Assembly (NCBI GenBank): GCA_036245525.1
Contig: BTPG01000005.1
Coordinates: 177,744,577 to 177,808,576 of the forward strand
Length of the DNA stretch: 64,000 bases
From: Semisulcospira habei
Lineage: Eukaryota > Mollusca > Gastropoda > Semisulcospiridae
Direction: 5' to 3'
Shown here: piece by piece, positions 1 through 10,581 of the stretch
How positions within the stretch are numbered: position 1 is the stretch's first letter
Layout: each line of letters opens with the position of its first letter
Notes under the pieces: model-generated
Database searches by the model: none
What the model was told of the DNA's origin: nothing
The model's input: the letters and a program-made list of their open reading frames with translations, nothing else
Made by a program: the position numbers and the translations under genes

Positions 1-240
1 CTCGCTCTCCTCCTTCCAGTCTGCCCTCAAAACTCATCTCTTTCAACAGTTCTAGCACTATATCACCACACTCCCCAGCCCAAGCTGACCGTCCTAATGT
101 ATCTTCACTATTTGTGGTACGTGAGTCATTGTCTAAAGCGTGCGCATGCGTGCGCGAGTTGTGAGTGTGCGCTTAGAGTTATAATTATTATAAGATAAGC
201 GCATTATAAATACCGTAATTATTATTATTATTATGATGAT
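1..240 (+). repeat. 3' end of a CR1/L2-like LINE (family shared with 28.2, 37.0 and 62.2 kb)
   Basis: The first 55 bases encode the C-terminal end of a LINE reverse transcriptase (reads FQSALKTHLFQQF then stop). A conserved 3' UTR follows, ending in an ATT trinucleotide tail. The same tail is seen at 28.56-28.75 kb and, reversed, at 37.02-37.21 kb. The window edge cuts the 5' side. Confidence 0.8.
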
Positions 241-525
241 CTATGTCTCTTGCAGCTGGAACGTGTTCATTTTTTTTATTGGCAGTTAAGGGGTTAAGGG
301 AACGATCAATCAACAACTGCGTATCTGGAAATGTTGATAACTTCCGGTACGGTTTGCTGGAGGACCCCCCCCCCCCCCTCCAGATAGACCCACTCCGGGA
401 GTACGCCACAAGTACACTTCTATTCAAATGAGTTGCGAAGAAAAGAAGAGTGCTCGTGGGGTAATCCCTGAGTGGCCTATTTGGGGACTACTCCCGCAGA
501 CGGCACGGGGTTGCATGTCAACAAC

Positions 526-622
526 TTAACCCTTTGCGCGCCGGTAACGGTTTTTGTCGCGATGATCCCTGAATCAAGGAATCCTCGCGACGAAAAACCG
601 CTACCAACACGCAAAGGGTTAA
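526..622. mobile_element. Foldback MITE family C, TTAA-bounded
   Basis: A 97-bp inverted repeat starts TTAACCCTTTGCG and ends CGCAAAGGGTTAA. The inner arms read TTTTTGTCGCGATGAT and its imperfect complement. TTAA followed by CCCTTT resembles piggyBac-superfamily termini. No coding capacity. Confidence 0.75.
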
Positions 623-729
623 TAAAATAGGAACCAAAGTTCCGGAAAGATGTTTTTAAAAAATACCCGTTAATGACCAACTCAAGCAACTAAAAAAAAA
701 TATATATATATATATATATAAAAATTGTA

Positions 730-942
730 TTAACTCTTTTAGCCCGAGTCCCTACAGCAGAAGATGGATTGACCATGATATTTCAAGGGTAGTGCCAGAT
801 TAGCTTGGCGCCTTTTGGCGTCAAGCTAATCTGGCACTACCCTTGAATTATCATGGTCAATCCATCTTCTGCAACTGGTACATAGTCATCAGGCAACACC
901 TCCCAAATTTGACAAATGGGACCTCGGGGTTAAAAGGGTTAA
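730..942. mobile_element. Foldback MITE family A, full copy
   Basis: TTAA lies at both ends. The core is a long hairpin whose arms carry GTGCCAGATTAGCTTGGCGC and its complement, plus outer arms with GGATTGACCATGATA. It lies just downstream of the CBM14 exon (minus strand), and readthrough of that exon would end at a stop inside this element. Confidence 0.8.
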
Positions 943-986
943 AAAGAAACAGCAATGAAGTGCACCACCATCACTGTCGTACCTAC

Positions 987-1187
987 CGCTCGGTAAGGAA
1001 GCACTGGTGGGTTGAGGGCCTGTAGGGTTGGCTGTTATGACTGGCACTGCTGGTGTTTGTTGTACGCAGTCGTTCACCCCCGGCACATCCCAGTCGCACG
1101 ATTGTCGCGCGTTGTTGAATACTAGCCCCGTGGGGCAACTGTACTCAAACCTCCGCCCGTCGGCCAGACACAGGTAAAAGAAAAAGC
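987..1187 (-). CDS. Exon 2 of a secreted chitin-binding (CBM14/peritrophin-A) protein
   Basis: This 201-nt exon completes a CBM14 chitin-binding domain. It reads FFFYLCLADGRRFEYSCPTG and continues with Cys-12-Cys-9-Cys spacing. A Pro/Thr-rich linker follows. Its acceptor is CTTACCGTTTCCAG|G and its donor is GAGCG|GTAGGT. Both boundaries are phase 1, the symmetric phase typical of shuffled extracellular domains. Spliced to the exon at 2380-2518, it gives six cysteines at residues 31, 41, 53, 64, 77 and 87 of the joined protein, which is the family's three-disulphide pattern. Such proteins bind chitin in cuticle, gut matrix or shell. Further exons would lie to the left, beyond the window or lost among repeats. 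Alternatively, reading through the donor ends at a stop near 889 within MITE A. The exon call and phase match are seen in the sequence; the secreted chitin-binding role comes from the family. Confidence 0.7.
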
Positions 1188-1266
1188 CTGGAAACGGTAA
1201 GATTTGCGAACGATGAAACCCAAAATAGTGACACATGCAATACTAGTGGCTACGAATTAGGTCTAT

Positions 1267-1350
1267 TTAACTCATTCAAGACGTGCCGCCTCCGGGTACG
1301 CGGTTTACGCCGTGTCAGTATCCGGAGGCGGCACGTCTCAAATCAGTTAA
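1267..1350. mobile_element. Foldback MITE family E, TTAA-bounded
   Basis: Starts TTAACTCATTCAAGACGTGC and ends with the near-complement AGTTAA. The arms GTGCCGCCTCCGG and CCGGAGGCGGCAC pair exactly. Its right TTAA (1347-1350) is also the left TTAA of the next element. It lies in the CBM14 intron. Confidence 0.7.
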
Positions 1351-1445
1351 CCCTTTGGCGGTGGGTAGCGCTTTTTTGTCGCGATGATTCCCGCAGGAAT
1401 CATCGCGACAAAACACCTGCTGACTGCTTCGACATTTCAATTTAA
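1347..1445. mobile_element. Foldback MITE family C
   Basis: Starts TTAACCCTTTGGCGG. The core TTTTGTCGCGATGATTCC pairs with GGAATCATCGCGACAAAA. The right end is eroded; the TTAA at 1442-1445 is the likely limit. It abuts the preceding element through a shared TTAA. Confidence 0.65.
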
Positions 1446-1986
1446 GTAAGTTCCGTTTTATTCCCTCCAGTCCTGTCCAGTTTAGTTCAGTTCATTTCAC
1501 TTCAATTCAATTCAATTCAATTCAGTTAAGTTAGTTTCATTCAATGTATTCATTTAGATTATATAAATTTGTTTTATTTAAATCTTTTGAAATCTAATAC
1601 AATTAAGTTCAATTCAATTAATTCTAGGGGAAATTTCCGCGAATCCTGTTTGCCTGTCACACGTACACACTTGCACACGCACTCCCACCAGTCACCCAGA
1701 CAAAGATAGTAACATGATAAAGGCAAATCAGTATGTCTAATGTTATTAACTGCACTAGATGATATTTTGTAATCTGCAGTACTTACAGGTCTCACAACGA
1801 TAATAATATCTGAAATATATCCATGCATATGTATACTGACCTACACTGAAAGAAACATTCTTCCGACACAGGAAAAAAGTTAATGTTAATTGTCGAGTTT
1901 ATGACAAACAAATTACTTAAAAGTTAGTTTAACTATCTGCATTCATAGCACGTTGAATGTTCGTTCACTGTGGTTTTTGTTCTTGG
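1446..1986. other. AT-rich intron sequence of the CBM14 gene
   Basis: Non-coding in both strands apart from short chance frames. It includes a degenerate run of TTCAAT/TTCAGT units around 1495-1530. I see no exon or RNA gene here. Confidence 0.4.
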
Positions 1987-2203
1987 TCAACCCATTCACT
2001 GTAGAAAAAAATACGAACACAACCAAACTGCAAGAGACAAAGAACCTCATGAACCCCCGCAGATGCGGGGACGCATGAAGTTCTTTACATCTTGCTGACT
2101 CAGAGTCTCTAGTCATCTTTGTGTTCCTTGCATTGATTTGTTCGTGTTTAATTTACTCTGCTTTCAAAGACAGAGATGTGCGTCCATTGGTAGTGAAAGG
2201 GTA
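1987..2203. mobile_element. Foldback MITE family B, diverged copy
   Basis: The core hairpin at 2037-2100 has arms of the type AAGAACCTCATGAACCCCCG with a diverged complement, and B-type flanks (CAACCCATTCACTG on the left, TAGTGAAAGGGT on the right). The left TTAA has become TCAA. It lies in the CBM14 intron. Confidence 0.55.
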
Positions 2204-2379
2204 TAGATTTGCAAATAAAGTTCACTACACAATTTCATTGATCAGCCGCTCAGCAACTTCTATGCAGCCAAGAACAAAGGAGTCAACTTAGTTTGTGAGG
2301 GTTGTAATTGTGGACCTAAGAACCTTGAACCGTTAGGACCAGAATTACAGACGACCACACGAATTACCACACGAATTAC

Positions 2380-2518
2380 CTTTACGTGCAGAATCGCATA
2401 CATAGGTATTGGGTGGGGCTGTGTCGCACGGGTGTGCATCAGAGGACCCCGTCAGTAAGGTCAGGATGAAGGTCACAGCAGTCACTGTGATTAACATGGC
2501 GGCAGGGCTGAAATGCAT
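2380..2518 (-). CDS. Exon 1 of the CBM14 protein (start codon and signal peptide)
   Basis: From the ATG at 2518 the exon encodes 46 codons plus one base. There is a hydrophobic signal peptide at about residues 5-28 (AAMLITVTAVTFILTLLTG), then HPCDTAPPNTYVCDSARK, the first third of a CBM14 domain. The donor is CGTAAAG|GTAATT. The exon ends in phase 1 and exon 2 (987-1187) begins in phase 1, so the join creates a glycine codon (K46-G47) and completes the six-cysteine domain. An upstream in-frame ATG exists at 2575. I chose MHFSPAAM because the signal peptide then begins close to the N-terminus. The secreted destination is inferred from the signal peptide. The intron of about 1.19 kb contains three MITEs. 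Confidence 0.7.
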
Positions 2519-2613
2519 GATCAGACGCACATCATTACATAGAAGACCCTTTCTGTATAAAATAACCCTTATCATTCGGAATACACCAGTGTGTGAAATA
2601 AGTTTGACTAAAA

Positions 2614-2697
2614 TAGTTCAAAGGAAGTGCCAGAATAGCTTGGCGCCTCTAGGCCAAGCTATTCTGGCCAAGCTATTCTGGCACAACCCTTGAACTA
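2614..2697. mobile_element. Foldback MITE family A, rearranged core
   Basis: Palindromic core (AGTTCAA...TTGAACT) of the AGAATAG/CTATTCT subfamily. The right arm is partly duplicated (AGCTATTCTGGCC twice). Outer flanks are not recognisable. It lies just upstream of the CBM14 start. Confidence 0.65.
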
Positions 2698-2930
2698 AAG
2701 CCATTGGTCTATATCCTTATCTGTAAGTACTATAATGTAGCTTGCATATGGCAGTGTACACATTTAAAGCTTTTAGCGTCAGTATGATATTGGATATACA
2801 GTAACTCGCTTATTGTACGGTTAATAGGCCGTGTAATCCATTACAATCTGATGCTGATTTTATAAAATTTGCTTGCTGTCGTAGTATAAAGGCTACATTA
2901 CAGATCAGGAGATAGATCAACTGTTTTCGT

Positions 2931-2993
2931 TCAAGGGTGGTGCCAGAATAGCTTGGCGCCTCAAGCGCCAAGCTATTCTGGCACCGCCCTTGA
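2931..2993. mobile_element. Foldback MITE family A, isolated core
   Basis: Near-perfect hairpin TCAAGGGTGGTGCCAGAATA ... complement, with loop region CCTCAAGCG. Only the innermost part of family A is present. Confidence 0.65.
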
Positions 2994-3308
2994 GCTCTCG
3001 GTCAAACGTATTTCAAGCAATGCGTGTATCAGGATGAGAAGGATTAACAGCTACTGGCAATACTATTCGGCTGAAAGGTCGCGTAGTTCTGCGTGTTTTC
3101 AGCCGAGCGGTATCGTCAGTAGGGGGTTACCTTTGTAACCAGTGTGCACACTTCTCAGACCATCAGAGCACCGTTTCCGTACATGCATTTCATGGTACAT
3201 GTTTCCCACACTCTCAACCATGCAATATTATTATATGAAGTATTGCAAAATCTTTTCTACATATGTTCGCCAATCAATCTCTTCTTCATGAAAATGACTT
3301 AGAGAAGC

Positions 3309-3520
3309 TTAACCCATTCAGTCCTGACGCACTACAGCAGGAGATGGATCGACCATGATAATTCAAGGGTAGTGCCATTTTAGCTTGGCGCCTGTCGGCG
3401 CCAAGCTAATCTGGCACTGCCCTTGAATTATCATGGTCGGTCCACCTCCTGCAGCTGGTGCATAGTCATTAGATGACGCCTCCAAATTTGGGAAATACGG
3501 CCGTCGGGCTGAATGAGTTC
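3309..3520. mobile_element. Foldback MITE family A, full copy
   Basis: Left end TTAACCCATTCAG. Right end CTGAATGAGTTC (terminal TTAA mutated). The long hairpin centre is intact, with loop TGTCGG. Confidence 0.8.
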
Positions 3521-3719
3521 AGTCAGTATTTTCCCCCCAAAATAATCAATGTGTACTTTTTCGTGCACACATAATTATGCTGTCCATACACCACCCAAAC
3601 AACAACAAGCACACAAAACCAGAAAAGATATTCCAATTCGGCGATTTACAATTGAAGTATTGACAGTAGCTGATAAAAAATAAAAAAAATTCAGCTTGAC
3701 CACACTGTGTAACGGTAAC

Positions 3720-3935
3720 TTAAAGCACTCATCCCGACGCACGTATTTTCCAAATATTGCAGGCGTCATCTAACAACTATGCATCTGTTGCAGGAGATGG
3801 ATCGATCATGATAATTGAAGGGTAGTGCCAGATTAGCTTGGCGCCTTTGTCGGCGCCAAGCTAATCTGGCACTACCCTTCAATTATCATGGTCGATCCAT
3901 CTCCTACTGTAGTGGGTCAGGTCTGAACGCGTTAA
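3720..3935. mobile_element. Foldback MITE family A, full copy (inverted relative to 3309)
   Basis: TTAA at 3720 and at 3932. The asymmetric flank (AAATATTGCAGGCGTCATC) lies on the left here and on the right in most copies, so this copy is inserted in the opposite orientation. Confidence 0.75.
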
Positions 3936-4400
3936 CGAGTGTTGAAATGTCGACATTGAACGTACACGGCGAAATGAGCATCTCGAAATGTTCTGCGTTG
4001 ATGACTGCCGAATCTAATGATATAGATAATAAAGCATACGTCCAGCAAAAAAAGTTTGCTTTTACTGGTACAACTCGCCTTAAACGAAGGAACTAAACCA
4101 CTTTATTCTTAATAGTAAATTACACGTGAAAACGAAAATAATTTCGATGGATTCGGAAAATCAAGCTCATTGCTACCATTATCATACCTTCAATTTTGTT
4201 CCACGGAGATTACGTGTGCCTTGAGATGGTCCTCCTAGACCAGAGAAATTGAAATCTGCGATATCTATGTCCTCTATTTATATACTTCCAGGGTCACATG
4301 TAGGCCAAATAATAATAATTTATTAGGTGAGTTAAGCTGAAAAAAAACAAAACTGACACACTCCAACAATGTCCGGGAACAGAGACTCTCCATAGGCACG

Positions 4401-4468
4401 AGACATAGATCCTTATGAGCCCCTGCGGGCGCAGGGGCTCACGAGGATCTATATATCTTGCTGGCTTG
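4401..4468. mobile_element. Foldback MITE family B core
   Basis: Arms AGACATAGATCCTTATGAGC and the complementary GCTCACGAGGATCTATATATCT surround a GC-rich loop (CCCTGCGGGCGCAGGG). Flanks are diverged. Confidence 0.6.
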
Positions 4469-4729
4469 GATCAGGACTATTATTATGTCCGTGTGTTTCG
4501 GAGAGAGATTGGGGTTTCCTGGTGTTACTGTGCATCCGGTACAAGAATATGAGAGACAAATGGATTGGACCAAGTTACCTGTTCTCTGCGCAGTCGCCCA
4601 CTCCCCACTACGCAGAAGGCTATTGGGCCCACAGTTGCCGACATCGGTCTGATGACCTTTACGTACTGGGTCCCTCGTTAACTTAAACGTCCTTACAGGT
4701 CTGTGCTTTGCATATCGCTCACTCCCTCG

Positions 4730-4944
4730 TTAACCCATTCAGCCCTGACGCACTACAGCAGGAGATGGATCGACCACGATAATTCAAGGGTAGTGCCAGA
4801 TTAGCTTGGCGCCTGTTGGCGCCAAGCTAATCTGGCACTGCCCTTGAATTATCGTGGTCGATCCATCTCCTGCAACTGGTGCATGGTCATCAGATGACGC
4901 ATCCAATAATTTGGGAAATGCGTGCGTGGGGTTGAAAGAGTTAA
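4730..4944. mobile_element. Foldback MITE family A, full copy
   Basis: Bounded by TTAACCCATTCAGCC and AAGAGTTAA. The hairpin carries CGACCACGATAATTCAAGG with the matching ATTATCGTGGTCG on the other arm. The arm change C-A-C-G is therefore compensated relative to the common CATG form. Confidence 0.85.
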
Positions 4945-5167
4945 TTAAAATGTTGTGCAAGCGTCTATGTTTCAGGATGTACGAGGAACTTACAGAGGAG
5001 TGCTTAGGTGAAAAATCCGGCAACTTCAATATCTAAAATGAAAAATGTTTTTGCACATTAATTGTAGTGGCCAAAAAGTTCTCTCTCTACGCGGAACTGA
5101 AGCGCAGAGGCTCTGTGTAAGAATAATCGGATGACCCTCCGGAGTCGAAAGACTGCATTCTATAACC

Positions 5168-5274
5168 CCAGTAGCAAAACGTCTTCGTGCCCAAGACGGC
5201 GTCAGTGACCCCCGCGCACAGCCGTGCGCTGACCTACTGCGGCCGAGGTCTGCTCGAAGACCTTTGCTTACTGG
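5168..5274. repeat. GC-rich palindromic element, family I
   Basis: The outer arms CCAGTAGCAAAACGTCTTCG pair imperfectly with CGAAGACCTTTGCTTACTGG around a GCGCACAGCCGTGCGC centre. Four related palindromes lie at 13.2-15.9 kb. No TTAA ends are seen. Confidence 0.5.
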
Positions 5275-6262
5275 TAAGTCACCATCTGAATTCAGCGTGT
5301 TAGAAATTGTCTTTAGGCAAATTTTCTTAAGGTGGTAGTACTTAGGTAAACTCTATAAAACCTTCCAAAGGGTCACCTCCTAGTCCTCATCGCGTATGTT
5401 TTCTTTCTCCTCAGATGTTGAAAAATGTGGGTCGCCGCTTGCGTGCTGTTTGAGCTGTGTTACACTGTCTGTATCAGACAAAGTGAGCATTCATTGACTG
5501 GGGAAAACATGCACTAGTTTGTTACTGTCTGTCAGCCCTAGACATAAGTTCTAACTTTCATCCAGCTAAATCATTCACAAACTAAAACCACATATGCGAT
5601 TTCTGCATTCCTAGAAAATAGATAAGATCAGATCAGATCAGATCAAATCAGATCAGATCAGATCAGATCAGATACGATATGATAACAACATTGGAATGTA
5701 TCTTGATGTCAGTTACTAATAACTAAAATAATATCACACCAAGAGTAATTTTTTATCAACCACAACGGGGACAAATTTTCCTTTCAGATGTTTTTTTTTG
5801 TGTGTGTTGAATATGATACAACATAGTATTGTTAGTGATGTTTCTCATTACTTTTTTTTAATTATTATTGCATCACAGTATCACGACATGTACTCTTGTA
5901 AAGGAAGTGCCCGATTCAGACCCAAGATTTTGTAAACGGTAATAACGGGTATTAAGAAAACTTGGATGGGGCATGCATTGTTTCCAGCAAAGGACTTGGA
6001 AACTAGGAAACTTATTTATGTAAGTCATCCATAGACCTCCTGCATTTGTTTGAAATTACCAGGCTTACCAGGCAATCTCATTAACGCCATATATTTTTAA
6101 ATAACGCTAATGTCTGTAGATTGTGACAGTTATGACAGGCAATTCATGTTATTATTTGTTTTCCGCGCACTGCTGTGGTATGACTCGTGCTATATGGCAC
6201 TGTCATAAAATGTAACCACTTCACTTCAAGTCAACGCAGATAGGTTTTTTTTTTTTTTTTTT
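5275..6262. other. AT-rich stretch without a recognised gene; short GATCA repeat
   Basis: No supported exon. A GATCA/GATCAGA run at about 5627-5672, followed by GATAC/GATAA units, resembles the GATAA-type tail seen at 40.50 kb and may be a LINE 3' end on the minus strand. A T-run precedes the next MITE. Confidence 0.35.
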
Positions 6263-6477
6263 TTAAACTCATTCAGCCCCGACACACGACAGTAAGACAT
6301 GGATCGAGGGTGATACTTCAAGGGTGATGCCAGAATAGCTTGGCGCCCATAGGCGCCAAGCTATTCTGGCACCACCCTTGAACTGTCATGCTCGTTCTGT
6401 CGCTAGAATTATAATACAGTCCTTCAGAGGGCAACTTCAACATTTGGGGATTTCGGTCCTGGGGCAGAGTGTGTTAA
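6263..6477. mobile_element. Foldback MITE family A (AGAATAG subfamily)
   Basis: TTAA at both ends. Core arms AGAATAGCTTGGCGCC / GGCGCCAAGCTATTCT around CATAG. The flanks resemble the copies at 8527, 26048 and 61565, which form one subfamily. Confidence 0.8.
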
Positions 6478-6535
6478 ACCATTGTAAATTCAAGACCAAA
6501 AAGCCCCGCTATTCGTCCAAGATGGTGGCAGTAAG

Positions 6536-6597
6536 AGGGCAGATCCTAATGAGTCCCCGCAGCTGCGGGGGCTCATGGAGACCTTTGCCTCCTGCTA
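6536..6597. mobile_element. Foldback MITE family B core
   Basis: Hairpin CAGATCCTAATGAGTCCCCG / CGGGGGCTCATGGAGACC around an AGCTG loop. The outer flanks are eroded. Confidence 0.55.
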
Positions 6598-6984
6598 ACA
6601 CCATCTTGCATCATCTATGCTTCTTAGAGGGCTTGGTCTCTTTGGCGCTGAACTGACGAAAATTTCAGAAACAGAATCTAAGTCCACTGGCTCCTGTCTG
6701 GCGTAGGTTCAAAGCTTCTCTTGTTAAAACCAAACGCTACAAGGGCAGCTTTGTATAGGTAGTCCCCGATCACCTCGGTGCCAGTGGGACAGTAAACTGG
6801 AAGAAGAAGAAGCAGCAGCTTTGTACCCTCGGCCATCCGTCTTCTAAATGAGGAGTGAGTTGACTAGCATATGTCTCTCTCCCTGCGCTGTCGAGGAACT
6901 TGCATCTCAGAATGTCGCAGTGGCATCTTGCAAGTGGCAGATTTACTTACTGCTATATCACTGACACTGTGGTCATGTGGTAGG

Positions 6985-7058
<74 letters not shown>
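6985..7058. repeat. GT microsatellite
   Basis: About 37 uninterrupted TG units. A G-rich purine stretch follows to about 7122. Confidence 0.95.
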
Positions 7059-7061
<3 letters not shown>

Positions 7062-7307
7062 TTTTGTCGCACGAGGGGTGGGGGTGGGGGGGTGAGGGTG
7101 GTGAGGGAGGGGGAGGGGGGTTCAGGCCAGGAGATGGATGAGATACTGATAAGTGTGTGAGATATTTAATTTTACCATTGTGATAATGTGGCTCGCTGTT
7201 TTAGCATACGGATCCCAACGAAAGAAAATTTGTCGGCCAGACTGACACAATACAGTTTTTGAATCTTGAATCTTGAATCGTGGCAATGAAGGGAATAGTG
7301 TGCTTAA

Positions 7308-7418
<111 letters not shown>

Positions 7419-7578
7419 GGGTATATGCATGTTTTCTAAATCACACCACAGCTGCTCAACTAGAAGCAACCAAAACAAGCGTTACCTACGCATACATTAT
7501 CAAGCTTTAAACAAAAAACACTTTGAACACAGTCAGTCCCATATGTATAAGTCTGAATTACTGTGTTTTGTCGTCCAG

Positions 7579-7637
7579 GATAAGATTTCCCCAATGACAG
7601 ACGCTGATGGAAAACCAATCGTTTCGACTACTCATGG
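7579..7637 (+). CDS. Candidate small exon of an unidentified gene
   Basis: A 59-nt segment lies between a good acceptor (TTTTGTCGTCCAG|G) and donor (CATGG|GTGAGC). It reads DKISPMTDADGKPIVSTTHG. The composition looks protein-like, but no family is recognised and no partner exon was found nearby. It could equally be chance or a degraded gene remnant. Confidence 0.3.
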
Positions 7638-8118
7638 GTGAGCATTGGCTGGCGGAATCACGGAAGTCCGTACATCTCGCATAAGGAAATTTCCGTAACC
7701 ATAAGCATCGCCCTTTCAATTTTGTTTTCTCACATGACGATCTGATCCACGTCTTCCGCCCGTAGGGGAAGAGCCGCCATTTGTTAGCATGTCGTTTATG
7801 TTGGGTCCGCAGTTTAGCCACTTAACCCTATAGCTGCTTTCCCCAACTGTTTAAGTGTCGTCTGACGACTGCGTAAAAGCTGCAGGAGATAGAGCAACCA
7901 CGATAACTGAAGGGTAATGTCAGATTTGCTTTTTGTCTACAGGCAATCATCCGATACGTTTGGCTAACACCTACGATACAGTGTCGTTTTCTTTCTCTAC
8001 CGACAATAAAATACCTCGCAGTACTGAAAAACGCTCAGTCTTTATTCTAAGAAACAAATGTGTGTTATTTACATGCTCCTCTCTCCCCCCCCCCCCCCAC
8101 TCCCCCTCCCCCAAAAAT

Positions 8119-8311
8119 AAATAAGCCCCTTCACTCTGCAATATACATAGATCCTCATGAGCCCCCGCGACTGCGGGGGCTCATAAGGATCTATGTATCT
8201 TGCTGAGACCATTTTGCTTCTGTGATTCTTGGACGGTGTTGCCTTTTGGTAAGGAATAAACCAAGATTTCAATAAACAAAAGTGTACGTACTGTGGCAGG
8301 GAAGGCGTTAA
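8119..8311. mobile_element. Foldback MITE family B
   Basis: The core hairpin at 8148-8205 has arms ATAGATCCTCATGAGCCCCC / GGGGGCTCATAAGGATCTAT. The right end GGCAGGGAAGGCGTTAA carries TTAA. The left TTAA has decayed to ATAA. Confidence 0.7.
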
Positions 8312-8526
8312 GATGAGAACATAACCGACGTCTGTACGAGAGTACCGAGCACATGATAAGAAAAGATTAGGTGCTGTACACTTATATTTGTTTTTAAGAA
8401 TCATTGTGTTCTCTCTGTGTGCAGCAATGCAAGAGGTTCATACATAAAACGACGATAAAAATAAACTTTGTGACGTATGCATACGCATTAAGACATTTCT
8501 TGTAGCATACGAATCAGCACGCATTG

Positions 8527-8743
8527 TTAACACATTCTGCCCCAGATCCGAAATCCACAAACAGTTGTGAAGTTGGCCTCTGAAAGACTGCATTACAATT
8601 CTAGAGGCAGATCGAGCACGATAGTTCAAGGGTGGTGCCAGAACAGCTTGGCGCCTAGGGGCGCCAAACTATTCTGCCACCACCCTTGAACTATCATGCT
8701 CGATCTATGTCTTGCTGTGGTGTGTCGGGGCTGAATGAGTTAA
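8527..8743. mobile_element. Foldback MITE family A (AGAATAG subfamily)
   Basis: Bounded by TTAACACATTC and GAATGAGTTAA. The hairpin loop is CTAGGGGCG. Small arm mismatches (AACAG / CTATT) indicate age. Confidence 0.75.
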
Positions 8744-8767
8744 AATCAGTACGAACAAACAAATAAA

Positions 8768-8845
8768 CATCACAGTCACGCCAACTCTAAAATATCAGAC
8801 TAAATATACGAACAACTGTCACGCCGCTATATATACTACAAATCT
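8768..8845 (-). repeat. Fragment related to the LINE 3' UTR at 40.6 kb
   Basis: CATCACAGTCACGCCAACTC and the following AAAATATCAGACTAAATATA resemble positions 40605-40665. No other part of that element is present. Confidence 0.45.
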
Positions 8846-8857
8846 CTGTAAACACAG

Positions 8858-9034
8858 TTACCCCATTCAGGCCTGACTCACTACAGCAGGAGATGCCTCG
8901 ACCATGATAATTCAATGGTAGTGCCAGATTATGATAATCTGGCACTGCCGTTGAATTATCATGCAACTGGTGAATAGTCATTAGATGACGCCTCCAAAAT
9001 TTGAGAAATAAGGCCGTCGGGCTGAATGAGATAA
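8858..9034. mobile_element. Foldback MITE family A with deleted hairpin tip
   Basis: Both outer flanks match family A. The centre reads AGTGCCAGATTATGATAATC, so the AGCTTGGCGCC tip of the hairpin is missing. The terminal TTAA motifs have mutated to TTAC and ATAA. Confidence 0.7.
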
Positions 9035-9087
9035 GCGTGTCAAGCAACCTCCCCCCCCCCCCATCCCCTCTCGAAATCACCCCTTAC

Positions 9088-9107
9088 ACACACACACCAC
9101 ACACCAC

Positions 9108-9173
<66 letters not shown>

Positions 9174-9270
9174 ACACACACAGAACACAAAGAAACACAT
9201 AGAAACACACACACATACACACGCACACACACACACATACACACACATTCACACACACACATACACGCAG
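9088..9270. repeat. Compound CA microsatellite
   Basis: A long CA run, interrupted by AGAA and TA units in its right half. Confidence 0.9.
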
Positions 9271-9359
9271 AGACACTTGTATATGCAATACAAATGTGGC
9301 CTAGAATGTATTCAGAATGTACACTGTCACACTGTACACTGTGTTTGTGATTGAATGCA

Positions 9360-10242
9360 AAAGTGTGTCCGTAAAAAGAATAATAATAACAAATAAATAA
9401 GCAAATGAAAACTGATGATAATATGTATGTTCTCTGTCAATATAAGACTGAAATGATCAGAATAATTGAAATTGCAATGATAAGAATAACCTGCAGACAA
9501 GCTGTTGTCCTATTTATGGCAAGAAAAGAGAGTTTACCCACAGACGGAACAATGTAAAGTTCCCACAATCATTTTTAAATGTATTTTTTAGTGGTCGGCA
9601 GGCTATTTTGAGACACGGTTGCCCAACGTATCAACAATGGGTCACAGCGTACGTACTGAATGTGTGTCTAGACCACTTTTATACAGTACATACATGAATA
9701 AAAACGTTCCTGACTGGTGTGATTATGCAGTTTTCGTGTAGAACACCCTTATTAGACTCTGAAGGATTTTCAGATGAATGTTTTCCTGCAGAAGTATTCC
9801 CAAAAGGCTTTATCTTCATATAACTCTGCAGTGTTATAATTTTGATTGGACTTCATCAAATGTTCTGTCTTTTGGCACATTCAGTCTGTTTGGTACTCAC
9901 GCAGATTGTGATTTTCAAATAATATAGGTATGTTCTTAGTTCTGTTTCGGAAATCGTCTGAGAGAGAAAGGGTGTGCTGTTGTGCATGCGCAGTGAGTCC
10001 AGTGTTTTCCTGGAGAACGGCGCTATACAAGAACTATGTATTATTATTATTATTATTATTATTAATTCCCATATGGTTCAGTCTTAATATGGTTCAGCCT
10101 TGATATTGTTCAGCTTCATACAGTTTTATTGAAAGTTTCAACAAATGTTCCATATTGATGTTTGAATAGTGTGATTTCAATTGCTTGGCACATTGGAATT
10201 ATGATCTGCAAATCACCCATACAGGTTACAGTATATTCTCGT
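9360..10242. other. AT-rich non-coding stretch with a LINE 3' tail
   Basis: No exon supported. The sequence GAGAACGGCGCTATACAAGA followed by an ATT run (about 10012-10062) is a LINE 3' end of the type also seen, reversed, at 28.84-28.93 kb. The remainder shows nothing I can assign. Confidence 0.4.
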
Positions 10243-10314
10243 TTAACTCATTTAGCCCGACGGCCGTATTTCCCAAATTTTGGAGGCGTCATCTATATGG
10301 GCTGAATGGGTTAA
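10243..10314. mobile_element. Minimal deletion derivative of family A
   Basis: 72 bp with TTAACTCATTTAGCC at the left and GGGCTGAATGGGTTAA at the right. Between them is only the unpaired right-hand segment (GGCCGTATTTCCCAAATTTT). The whole hairpin is absent while both ends and both TTAA are kept. Confidence 0.75.
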
Positions 10315-10581
10315 ATGATTATGTCTTCATATTTATTTAACCTAAGAGGCTCAAAAGCGATGGCAATATTCAGTATTATTTAGAGATTTAGAAATTATAA
10401 CTATTATTACTTTTATGTTAAATTTTCAGAGATGACAAATTCTCAAATGGACTAGTCGCCAAATGGATTAATATCCAGTCAAGATTAATTGATGGTGAAA
10501 CACATGCAAACGGATGCAGCAACATAATTATGTAGATTTGTTATCTATTCAATGAATTCTAACCTACAAACAATTGCATAG

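Noticed and set aside
760..880. MITE hairpins as bacterial-type transcription terminators or riboswitches
   Set aside because: They are dispersed in many copies without relation to genes, in a eukaryotic context.
1574..1828. 84-codon minus-strand frame as an extra exon of the CBM14 gene
   Set aside because: No phase-1 acceptor and donor pair, and exons 1 and 2 already join to give a complete domain.
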